64,000 bases of DNA, from NCBI GenBank assembly GCA_050734135.1, contig JBOHUG010000054.1, positions 54,258 through 118,257 on the forward strand. The letters are read 5' to 3'. The notes beneath the pieces were generated by a model. It did not search any database and had not been told where the DNA came from. It saw only the letters and a program-made list of their open reading frames with translations. Source of the stretch: Bog-877 sp050734135. GTDB taxonomy: Bacteria > Chloroflexota > Dormibacteria > Aeolococcales > Bog-877. The translations under genes were made by a program, and so were the position numbers. Below, piece after piece: positions 53,633 to 61,617 of this stretch (within the stretch, counting starts at the first letter, position 1; each line of letters begins with the position of its first letter).

Positions 53633-54607
53633 GTGCCCGGCACCACCAGCAAATGGAGGATCGGGGACATTCCGGACGGAACCGAAGGGTCGGTCGCCCC
53701 GGAGCTCGGCCCGGCCGTGTCAGTGCGCGGCCTCCACAAGAGCTACGGTGCGGTCGAGGCGGTGCGGGGCATCGACCTGGAAATCCAGCGAGGCCAGATC
53801 GTGGCCCTGCTCGGCCCGAACGGAGCGGGCAAGACGACCACGATGGAGATCATCGAAGGGCTTCGGCGGCCAGATTCCGGCGAGGTCGTGGTGCTGGGTC
53901 AGACCCCGGAGCAGGCGCGCCGGCGGGTGGGGGTGCAGCTCCAGGAGGGCGCTCTCTTCGCGGACCTCACCTGCGCCGAGACTCTGACCCTCTTCGGGCG
54001 GCTCTACGGCTGGGAATCTGACCCAAAGGCGCTCCTGGCGCTGGTCGATCTCAGCGAGGTCGCCGAGCGCCGAACCGACCGGCTCTCCGGCGGCCAGAAG
54101 AGGCGGCTGCAGTTGGCGCTCACCCTCTGCAACGAACCGGAGCTGGTGATCCTTGACGAGCCCACCACCGGCCTCGATCCGCTCAGCCGGCGGCAAACCT
54201 GGGCGATGATCGAGGACCTCCACCGCCGGGGGCGGACGGTGCTGCTCACCACCCACTACATCGAGGAGGCGGAACAGCTGGCGGAGTTGGTGTACATCAT
54301 CGACGGCGGCCTGGTGGTGGCCCAGGGTGCGCCTACCACCTTGATCACCGAGCTGGGGGCGTCCGCCAGCATCAGCGTCGCCGCCGCCGCGGACTCGAAA
54401 CTCCATGAGCTTCCCGGCGTGCTCCGGGCCGAGTATTCAGAGGGGCGCTGGGAGCTGCAGGGCAAGGAGGTGGGGGTCATCCTGGCCGCCCTCAATCAGC
54501 GCCTTGGAGAGGGGGCTCTGCGCGATGTCTCAGTCCGCCCGCCCAGCCTGGAGGACGTCTTTTTGGCTCGAACCGGCCGTCACATTGCCGCGGAGGATGG
54601 GGCGTGA
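53633..54607 (+). CDS. ABC-2 exporter, ATP-binding protein
   Basis: This 324-residue ATPase powers a drug/polysaccharide-type exporter. Walker A GPNGAGKTT is at 61-69; the signature LSGGQKRRLQLAL and Walker B LVILDEPTTGLDP follow. It has a C-terminal part ending LEDVFLARTGRHI, as in DrrA-like proteins. The start is GTG at 53633, and the stop overlaps the permease start by four bases. Cargo unknown; this is the second such exporter in the window. Confidence 0.92.
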   Translation: MPGTTSKWRIGDIPDGTEGSVAPELGPAVSVRGLHKSYGAVEAVRGIDLEIQRGQIVALLGPNGAGKTTTMEIIEGLRRPDSGEVVVLGQTPEQARRRVGVQLQEGALFADLTCAETLTLFGRLYGWESDPKALLALVDLSEVAERRTDRLSGGQKRRLQLALTLCNEPELVILDEPTTGLDPLSRRQTWAMIEDLHRRGRTVLLTTHYIEEAEQLAELVYIIDGGLVVAQGAPTTLITELGASASISVAAAADSKLHELPGVLRAEYSEGRWELQGKEVGVILAALNQRLGEGALRDVSVRPPSLEDVFLARTGRHIAAEDGA

Positions 54608-55740
54608 GCGACGAGCGCCGCCGGCTCGCCACGTTCCGCACCAACTCCCCCTTGCTCCCCTTGGTCGCCCTGACGATGGCCAACCTGAGGCTGCTGGCGC
54701 GGAATCGGCAGGTGATGGTGTTCAACATCCTGGTTCCTCTGCTCCTGATCGTCATCTTCGGGGGTCTGTTCCAGAGCAGCAAAACCAGCGTCGACATCGT
54801 GGCACCCCAGGCCGAGGCGGCGATCCTCAAGCTGGCCCTGCCCCACACGTCCTTCCAGGTTCGAGGGGTGTCATCCGGGACAGCCCGGAGCCAGGTGCTG
54901 GACAACACGGCAGACTTCGCGCTCGTAATCACCGGCTCCAGTCCCCCATTCCAGGCGAAGATTGAGGAGAACGCCGGGAACATCACCGAGAATGCCGCCT
55001 TCGCGGCGGCGGCCCAGGGGGCCCTCTTCGGCCTCAACCAGGCGTTGCTGCGCACGGCCCCCGCGGTGGTTCCCAGCGTGGATCAGCTGCACCCCAAGGG
55101 CGGTCTGAGCGCCGGCTCCCTGGCCAACGCGAATTACATCAATTTCCTGGCCCCAGGAATCCTCGCCTACGCGGTGCTCACGGCTGGCCTCAGCGCCGGC
55201 ATTCGTTTGGTGGGAGATCGAGAGCGCGGGACCCTGCGCCGGGTGCGCGCGACTCCCATCCCGGTCTGGGCGTTTTTGGCCAGCAGCGTCTTCTCGCAGT
55301 TGGTCCTGGTCGCTGTCCAGGTGGTGGTGCTGCTGGGGGTTGGTCACGTGATGTACGGGGTGGGTATCGGTCCCTCACCGGCCCTGGTGGTGCTGATGCT
55401 CCTGGTCGGATCGCTCTGTTTCCTCGGGGGTGGTTTCCTGGTCGCTGGCATCGCCAACCGAGACCAGTCGGCGATCGTGCTGATGAACCTGATCACCCTT
55501 CCCCAACTGTTCATCGCCGGCATCTTCTACCCCGTCTCTGGGGCCCCCGCCTGGCTCCGCGAGCTCTCGGTGATCATGCCCCTCAAGTACTTTGCGGACG
55601 GGCTGAGGGGACTGATGGCTCAGGCCCAGAGCCTCGCTCAGGTCACGCCGGACCTGCTGGTGCTGGTGGGAGTCGGGGTCGCCGTGCTGGCGGTCGCGAC
55701 CCGCATCTTCCGATTCGACCCTGCGGCTGCCGGGTCCTAA
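54604..55740 (+). CDS. ABC-2 type exporter, permease
   Basis: This 378-residue membrane protein has one N-terminal helix (MVFNILVPLLLIVIFGGLF), a large extracytoplasmic domain of about 130 residues, and five C-terminal helices with YINFLAPGILAYAVLTAGLSAG and LRRVRATPIPVWAFL. That layout is the ABC-2 family with an external domain, like YhgE- or YadH-type exporters. It is coupled to the ATPase gene by a four-base overlap. Confidence 0.9.
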   Translation: MSDERRRLATFRTNSPLLPLVALTMANLRLLARNRQVMVFNILVPLLLIVIFGGLFQSSKTSVDIVAPQAEAAILKLALPHTSFQVRGVSSGTARSQVLDNTADFALVITGSSPPFQAKIEENAGNITENAAFAAAAQGALFGLNQALLRTAPAVVPSVDQLHPKGGLSAGSLANANYINFLAPGILAYAVLTAGLSAGIRLVGDRERGTLRRVRATPIPVWAFLASSVFSQLVLVAVQVVVLLGVGHVMYGVGIGPSPALVVLMLLVGSLCFLGGGFLVAGIANRDQSAIVLMNLITLPQLFIAGIFYPVSGAPAWLRELSVIMPLKYFADGLRGLMAQAQSLAQVTPDLLVLVGVGVAVLAVATRIFRFDPAAAGS

Positions 55741-55806
55741 CCAACCCCACTCCCTGACCGCTTCGAGGTGACGTCCCACGGGGTCTCAACCCAGCCCGCG
55801 CCATGG

Positions 55807-56373
55807 TCACTTGGGCTCGGCGACACTCGCCTTCCAGCTGGGGACTGCCGCACCCGACTTTCCTCTGGGACCGGGCACCCCGGCGCGGGGAGGCTTGCCA
55901 GGGATCAGCTTCACTCGGGGCAGCCAGGCGTCGGGCCGGGCCAGCAGCTCCCGCACCACGTCTGGCAGCTGACCGGTGCAGATGTCGGCGACGGTGACCG
56001 TGTCGAGCACGTCCCGGATGCCTACCCGCACCGCCACCCAGACATCGCGGAGCGGGGCGGTGGGGCCGGTGTAGGCCAGCTCGTCCGGACGGAATTCGCC
56101 GACCCGTGCCAGGGGACCACCGTCTGCCACTCTGATGATGTCTCCGAGGGAGATCAGGGCTGGGTCCTGCCCCAGGGCGAAACCCCCGGCGGCGCCCCGG
56201 TGGCTCTTGACGATGCCCTCGCGCTTCAGCTCAGCCAGGATGTTGTGCAGAAACTTGAGGGGGATGTCCTGGAGGCTGGCGATGTGCTCCGCGGCGACCG
56301 GACCACAGTCCCCCGCCGCAGCCAGTTCCACCACCGCTCTCACTGCGTAATCGGCTTTGGCTGAAACCCGCAT
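55807..56373 (-). CDS. Rrf2 family transcriptional regulator
   Basis: This winged-helix regulator (about 188 residues) starts MRVSAKADYAVRAVVELA, with PVAAEHIASLQDIPLKFLHNILAELKREGIVKSHRGAAGGFALG as the DNA-binding region. Family members such as IscR and NsrR use three cysteines for an Fe-S cluster; here the region holds only one cysteine (ADIC), so the protein should not bind a cluster in that way. ATG 56373 is used; a start at 56382 is possible. Ligand and targets are unknown. It is convergent with the exporter. Confidence 0.88.
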   Translation of the reverse strand: MRVSAKADYAVRAVVELAAAGDCGPVAAEHIASLQDIPLKFLHNILAELKREGIVKSHRGAAGGFALGQDPALISLGDIIRVADGGPLARVGEFRPDELAYTGPTAPLRDVWVAVRVGIRDVLDTVTVADICTGQLPDVVRELLARPDAWLPRVKLIPGKPPRAGVPGPRGKSGAAVPSWKASVAEPK

Positions 56374-56564
56374 GGGGCACATTGTGACGTGGCAAAAGGC
56401 GCCTCATGCAACGCCGGGTCGGGTTCCGGTGGTTGAGCCTCGCGACGAGGGGCAGTAGAAGGTGAAGGTCGAATGAGCTCCACCGCCGTGCCAGCTCGGG
56501 ATCGGCATAGCCCTGGTCACTTGGTCGTCCAGGGGATAGTCGAGTGGAGGGGTGGAGGCCCCTA

Positions 56565-58103
56565 ATGGGATATCCGACCGGGGGGTCAGAAGCTCATGCG
56601 AGGGCATTGGAGAGAGGGGAGTGGTATCCTTTTCTAATCTTGAGAGATGACCAGATTCGGGAGCGCTTGGTCGACGAGAACCCCTGGTGGAGAGGGGTCG
56701 CCAGAGACGGCGAGTATCAATCGTGGCAGGAATCCGACCCGGTGCTCAGAGCTCGCGCTCGGCTCGACCTGGGATACCGCGCCGGCACCCTCGACGACAT
56801 CGCAAGGGGGGTGATTGACGACAAGCTCGTGGTGCTGCGGGGGCCACGGCGGATCGGCAAGTCGGTTCTGCTCAAGGACACCATCGCCGCGCTCTGTTCC
56901 AGAACGGACGTGGATCCCCGCCAGGTCATCTACCTGCCGTGCGATGGCATGCGCTCGCTTGACCTGAACCGCGCCCACAAGCTCGGTCGCGATCTGACCA
57001 GGTCGGTTGGCGACAAGAGGAGGGTCTGGCTTCTCGATGAAGTGACAGGCATCCCGGGATGGAGCGAGGCGCTCAAATATCTGCGCGACAACACGCTCTT
57101 GGGCCAAGACACGGTGGTCAGCACCGGCTCCTCCTGGGACGAGGACGCAGATGTCGAGCGCAACCTGCTGGCTGGGCGTGCCGGAGCCAGCTCCACAGAT
57201 CGTTCGCGACTGGTCCTGCCGATGACCTTCAGAGAGTTCCTGACAGCATCGCTAGCCAGCGTGCCGCTGCCGGTCTCGTTGCCGCTATGGCAGATCCAGA
57301 GCCCCGAAGCAAAGCGGACGGCCGCGGATCTCGAGCTATACATCTCTGACCTGGATCTCCGCTGGCAGGCGTACCTCACCTCGGGCGGCTACCCCAGGGC
57401 GGTCGCCGAGTTCGATGCCCAAGGCATGGTTAGTGACGCGTTTATCGCCGATCTCGCCGCGTGGTTGCACCAGGACGTCGACCCAACCTCCACGGCTGAC
57501 TCTCTGCCACAGTTGCTGAGCCAGATTCAAGAACGATCGGTCGCGCCTCTCGACGTCGCGGACCTCTCCAGCTCACTCGGCTTCAGCAAGCGCAATGCCG
57601 CTGAGCTCCGGATAGATCGACTAATTAGTTCCTTTGCAGCTCTCAGATGCCCGCAGTTCGACGGAGAGGGAAACCGGGTGGGGCGGACGCAATCCAAGCT
57701 CTACCTGGTTGATCCCCTGCTCAGTTGGATTCCCTCGCGCATGCGGAGCGGCTTATCCAGGCCGGACTTCACCCACCTGACTGAGGCCGCTCTCGGAGTT
57801 GCCCTGGCGCGCGCAGTCGACTCCGCTCAGCCGGGCCGCTGGCAGTCCGGCGACACGATCGGCTATCTGCGGACTGGGGGAGGACGCGAGATCGACTTCG
57901 CCCCGATCTCGGTTCCCAGCGGGCACTCTCCGATGTTCACAGTTCCGATCGAAGCTACCTGGGTGACCAGCAAGTGGCGACAGGGGGCTCGCTCCATTGA
58001 GGGCCGATTCAAGCGCGGCATTATCGCAACTCGGACGATTCTTGATACGGAGAATCCGGCCTGGGCGATCCCAGTCCCAATTCTGGTCCTGCTGCTGGAG
58101 TGA
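56565..58103 (+). CDS. AAA_14/DUF4143 ATPase
   Basis: This 512-residue ATPase has Walker A GPRRIGKS at about 93-100, Walker B WLLDEVTGIPGW, and a C-terminal DUF4143 part that ends with a PD-(D/E)XK-like region (IDFAPISVPSG). The family is widespread; it is often in mobile or variable regions and its role is unknown, with some proposals of DNA-related or stress function. ATG 56565 has GGAGG six bases upstream. The N-terminal NPWWR block is a usual feature. It stands alone and shows no toxin partner. Confidence 0.85.
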   Translation: MGYPTGGSEAHARALERGEWYPFLILRDDQIRERLVDENPWWRGVARDGEYQSWQESDPVLRARARLDLGYRAGTLDDIARGVIDDKLVVLRGPRRIGKSVLLKDTIAALCSRTDVDPRQVIYLPCDGMRSLDLNRAHKLGRDLTRSVGDKRRVWLLDEVTGIPGWSEALKYLRDNTLLGQDTVVSTGSSWDEDADVERNLLAGRAGASSTDRSRLVLPMTFREFLTASLASVPLPVSLPLWQIQSPEAKRTAADLELYISDLDLRWQAYLTSGGYPRAVAEFDAQGMVSDAFIADLAAWLHQDVDPTSTADSLPQLLSQIQERSVAPLDVADLSSSLGFSKRNAAELRIDRLISSFAALRCPQFDGEGNRVGRTQSKLYLVDPLLSWIPSRMRSGLSRPDFTHLTEAALGVALARAVDSAQPGRWQSGDTIGYLRTGGGREIDFAPISVPSGHSPMFTVPIEATWVTSKWRQGARSIEGRFKRGIIATRTILDTENPAWAIPVPILVLLLE

Positions 58104-58276
58104 CGCTGGTCGGGCCTGGGGATGGTCGGGGCGCTCCCCCGAGCGAAAACGGCGGCGTCTGTCGTTCGGCCGGCCTCGTGAACGGCAGGCGGCGCGACGC
58201 GTCCCAGACTGGCGCTCGCCGTAGCGGCTGGAACGCTTATCGAATGCGGCGAACTCCATAGCTGAGGGCCGGTTCC

Positions 58277-59251
58277 TCAGTGTGCCTCCAGTTGGCGATC
58301 CCTCACGGCTTGCTCTCCAGCGGTCGCAGCGGGCGCGTAGGCAGAGACGAAGCCTTGCCGCCAGCTGGGATAGCGCAAGCTCCAGCCGAGCTCCCGCTTG
58401 GCCTTGGCGTTGGAGGCACCGCGGGACTTGGTGGCCCCGATCACGGCGTCTTCACCCAGGACGATCCGGATGAGCCAACCGGGGACGTGGCGGGGCGGTT
58501 TGGCGCCCAGCGCACTCGCAAGCACGGGGAGCCAATCGCGGGTCGCCGCGGGATCGTCGTCAACAATGTTGTAGATGCTGGCTCCCCCGTGCTCCAGTGC
58601 CAGGACAGTCGCCGCCGCGGCATCTTCCAGGTGAATCCACGAAGTCAGGCCTTGGCCATTTCCGATGATCGGAAACCACCGTTTGCGGACCAGCTTGGTC
58701 AGTTGGTCAACTGGGGCGCCGTAGAAGCCGCCGTAGCGGAGCGCGATCCCGCCAGCTTCGGTGACCGTCTTGTCGAGGTGGGACATCGCCGCGTTGGTCT
58801 GCTCCGCCCCGGCCGGCGCAGTTGGGTCCAGCCGGTCTTCTTCGGTTTTGATCAATCCCCCCTCCATGGCGTAGCGGTAGGGGGCGAAGCTCTGGGCGAC
58901 AAAGCGTTCCACGCCCACCTCCTGCGCCACCGCCAGCAGGATGTCCGTTCCGGTGGTGCGGAGCCGGTTGGTCTGGGCAAAGGTTCGGTCGAGCTTTCTC
59001 GAGAATCCCCCTTCGGATAGAGCTGTCGCCTGGTGGACAATCGCCCCTGGCCTGGCCGCGGAGACGGCTTTGCGCACGGCAGCGGCGTCGAGCACGTCGA
59101 GCGCAATCGCCTCGGCCCCGAGGGCCCGAATCCGCTCCGCCTTCTCGGGAGCAGCTCTGTAGGTGCCGATCACCTCATGACTCCGCTCGATCAATTGGGG
59201 TATGAGCTGGGTCCCGATCGCTCCACTCGCCCCTACCAGGAAGACTCGCAT
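58277..59251 (-). CDS. NAD(P)-dependent epimerase/dehydratase (extended SDR-like)
   Basis: This 324-residue Rossmann-fold protein begins with MRVFLVGASGAIGTQLIPQL, the glycine-rich cofactor site, followed by the PGAIVHQATAL region. The catalytic tyrosine may be the one in RYGGFYGAP. Its family is the NAD-dependent epimerase type that is very often beside SigJ-like sigma factors in actinobacteria and related phyla. It is divergent from such a sigma factor here. Substrate unknown. Confidence 0.9.
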   Translation of the reverse strand: MRVFLVGASGAIGTQLIPQLIERSHEVIGTYRAAPEKAERIRALGAEAIALDVLDAAAVRKAVSAARPGAIVHQATALSEGGFSRKLDRTFAQTNRLRTTGTDILLAVAQEVGVERFVAQSFAPYRYAMEGGLIKTEEDRLDPTAPAGAEQTNAAMSHLDKTVTEAGGIALRYGGFYGAPVDQLTKLVRKRWFPIIGNGQGLTSWIHLEDAAAATVLALEHGGASIYNIVDDDPAATRDWLPVLASALGAKPPRHVPGWLIRIVLGEDAVIGATKSRGASNAKAKRELGWSLRYPSWRQGFVSAYAPAATAGEQAVRDRQLEAH

Positions 59252-59346
59252 CGTGTTCTCCTTTGGGTGTGCCCGCTTGGCTCGTCACATCGGCCGTCGG
59301 CTCCGGGTCATTGGTACTGACACCCGAGAACCGGAGGATGTGACCG

Positions 59347-60237
59347 ATGAACGACGAAGAGTGGCTGGCGGCCCGTTTCGAGGAGCACCGCGCCCATCTC
59401 CGGGCGGTGGCATACCGGATGCTCGGCTCCCTCAGCGAGGCTGACGACGCGGTCCAGGACGCCTGGCTGCGGCTCAGCAGATCTGGGGCGGGCCAAGTCG
59501 AGAACTTGGGCGGATGGCTGACGACGGTCGTGGCCCGCGTCTGCCTGAACATGCTCCGCTCGCGCCATCATCGAGGTGAGCACTCCGTCGTCTCGGGCCT
59601 ACCAGACCCGGTCGTCAGCCGAGACGGAGAACTCCAGCCTGAGGATGAGGCTCTCCTGGCGGACTCGGTCGGCCTGGCACTTCTAGTGGTGCTCGATACC
59701 ATGGCCCCACCCGAACGGCTGGCCTTCGTACTCCATGACGTGTTCGGCTTGCCGTTCGAGGAGATTGCCGAAATGGCGGGCAGAACCCCTGCCGCCGCGC
59801 GGCAGCTCGCGAGCCGGGCTCGCCGCCGGGTGAAGGGCGCCGAGCTACCGGAACCTGAGCCGGACCTGGCCCGTCAGCGAGCGGCTGTGGATGCCTTCTT
59901 CGCTGCTGCCCGGGGAGGCGACTTCGATGCGCTCGTCGGTCTGCTCGATCCGGGGGTTGTGCTGCGAGCCGACTTTGGTACCACTCGCCCGGTGGCGGTG
60001 ATCCAGGGCGCCGAGAGCGTGGCCCGGCAGGCCCTCCTTGGTGCGATCCCAGACGCCCGCCTGTACCCGGCGCTGGTGAATGGAGCCGCGGGAGTCGTCA
60101 TCACGGTGCGCGGTCGGCCATTTGCCGTGATGGGCTTCAGCGTCGCCGGAGGAAAGATCGTCGAGATTGACGCCATCGCCGGGCCGGACCGCGTCCGCAA
60201 GCTGGCGTCGGCGGTCCTCGCCGAGGCGCACTCATAA
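59347..60237 (+). CDS. ECF sigma factor, SigJ-like, with SnoaL-type C-terminus
   Basis: This 296-residue sigma factor has region 2 (RAVAYRMLGSLSEADDAVQDAWLRLSR), region 4 (ERLAFVLHDVFGLPFEEIAEMAGRTPAAARQLASRARRRV) and a C-terminal SnoaL/NTF2-like domain (about 175-290) with AVDAFFAAARGGDFDALVGLLDPGVVLRAD. The extra domain marks the ECF41/SigJ group, where it sets activity. The neighbouring divergent epimerase is the usual target gene. The start is ATG at 59347. Confidence 0.94.
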   Translation: MNDEEWLAARFEEHRAHLRAVAYRMLGSLSEADDAVQDAWLRLSRSGAGQVENLGGWLTTVVARVCLNMLRSRHHRGEHSVVSGLPDPVVSRDGELQPEDEALLADSVGLALLVVLDTMAPPERLAFVLHDVFGLPFEEIAEMAGRTPAAARQLASRARRRVKGAELPEPEPDLARQRAAVDAFFAAARGGDFDALVGLLDPGVVLRADFGTTRPVAVIQGAESVARQALLGAIPDARLYPALVNGAAGVVITVRGRPFAVMGFSVAGGKIVEIDAIAGPDRVRKLASAVLAEAHS

Positions 60238-60269
60238 GGAATGCTGGATGCCTCCCGGCGGGAGCTGAG

Positions 60270-60345
60270 TGGCGCTCCGGAGCCCGGATTCGAACCGTGA
60301 ACCTTGCGGTTAAAAGCCGCCGCGCTGGACCACCGTCTCGTCCCG
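60270..60345 (-). pseudogene. tRNA-Lys(UUU) remnant
   Basis: On the minus strand an anticodon loop CTTTTAA (anticodon at 60312-60314), a variable/T-arm region with GGTTCGAATCC, and a D-arm-like GGTGGTCCAG start are in the order of a tRNA-Lys. The D-arm second half is missing (about eight bases), the T-stem has one mismatch, the anticodon stem pairs only four bases, and the acceptor 3' strand CTCCGGA has no 5' partner. This is therefore not a working tRNA. Confidence 0.55.
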
Positions 60346-60495
60346 TGCGGTCCCGCGGCGTGCCCAGGGGGATACTGGATAACCCGGAATCTTACCTTTC
60401 AGTCCCCGGGGGTCCCGGTCAATACCCGGGAATCTGTGAGCATCGGGTGAGCAGCGCCGAACCGTGCTATGGGACCAACGAGGCGACTTCCGAAA

Positions 60496-60756
60496 TCACC
60501 ACCTGCGGCGCCACGACGCGCCATGCGGGGGTTGAGGGGGCCCTTGCCCGCCGTATCGCCAGCCCAGAGTAATCACCGCTAGGAGGAGGACCAGACCAAC
60601 CACGAGGGCCGCAGTGGCCCCCCAGCCGGCGCCCGCCTTGACGCGTTCCGCGGCGGTCGTAGCGGCGGCTGGAACCGACGTAGCTGGTAGGCGCTCCTGG
60701 GCCGCGCTGGGGGCGGACTGCCCGGGTGCGCCTATCGGAGTGTCGCGAACTGACAC
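60496..60756 (-). CDS. Small single-helix membrane protein (putative)
   Basis: An open frame of 86 codons from GTG 60756 has a proline/alanine-rich N-terminus, one hydrophobic helix (about 45-67: ATAALVVGLVLLLAVITL) and a basic tail. The frame continues upstream to a TAG through a CxCPKC zinc-ribbon-like stretch with no start codon, so this may be the end of a decayed zinc-ribbon membrane protein. No ribosome site is clear. Confidence 0.35.
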   Translation of the reverse strand: MSVRDTPIGAPGQSAPSAAQERLPATSVPAAATTAAERVKAGAGWGATAALVVGLVLLLAVITLGWRYGGQGPPQPPHGASWRRRW

Positions 60757-61293
60757 AGCGTCGCTCCTGAGCTGCCGCCGACACCGCTGGGCTCGGACCC
60801 GCAGCGCCTGTGCCCCCTGGCACTTGGGGCACCGACAGCCTCGTCTCTAGCCTGCTCCCGAGCCGTGGGCGACCGCCAGTGTGGCGCGATCGAAGTGGGA
60901 CATGATGCAAGTGTGCGCGACAACCGCCAATGCGGAGGGCAAGCGGCGCTACTTGTTCCCGCGGAACGGCGCTACGGGGGACTCGTGCGTGAGGTCCGCC
61001 GCGCGCTAACTACTTGTTGGGTACGGTCACCGGCACTATGAGCCAAGATCGGACTCGCCGAGCGCCAGCTCGAGCGGGTTCGCGCAGCAACTGTGACTTA
61101 TCCCGATCGACGAGCGCGATAGTGAACCTTCTCCTGTCACAGTCAGGGCCCCGGGCTCTTCTCCTGCGGGAGATCCGCGCTTGGTCCGCGGTCCGCACCC
61201 GGACTCCGGTGCTATCGGTGACTCGGGCAGTCCGCAATGGGGTTGCCCCTGTCCCCGGCATTGGCGAGATCGAGCCCGGCGGCTGAGGGTCGG
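60757..61293. other. Intergenic region, no gene recognised
   Basis: This is the left part of the long gap before the EAL gene. Both strands hold short open frames of chance composition. Nothing is supported, apart from the zinc-ribbon-like stretch in frame with the gene at 60496-60756. Confidence 0.4.
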
Positions 61294-61317
61294 CCCCAAA
61301 GGTAATCATTGGGGACC
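61294..61317. repeat. Palindromic element, copy 1
   Basis: CCCCAA at 61294-61299 and TTGGGG at 61309-61314 frame a loop around AATC. The same 24-base design recurs at 63564-63590 with a few changes. The two copies flank the EAL gene. No other copy was seen in the window. Confidence 0.5.
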
Positions 61318-61617
61318 TGGCGCTTCGGTGTGCACGTAGGCCACGTGGAGTTTCTGGGGACCCGGCTTCTCGGCCCGCTGCGAATCTTGAGATAGGTCCG
61401 TGATGGTTTGGTGACGGCCAAACTCCGAACGTGGGCGCAAGCTGGCCGGATGGGCAGCTTGACCCAGCTCCCGGAACCACTCGACCTGCGCAGCCGGGCT
61501 TCCCTCGGTCGGCCAGGGAAAATGGCCGGGGTGCCTCATCGGAATCCGACCCGAGCGCACCCACCAAGCTGCGGGGCGTCCACCCCAAACCCCAGGGTTA
61601 GCACAGCCCCCCGTGGG

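Noticed and set aside
56565..58103. AAA_14/DUF4143 protein as a toxin-antitoxin or defence gene
   Set aside because: No partner gene, repeat or mobile sign is next to it; the family alone does not show defence.
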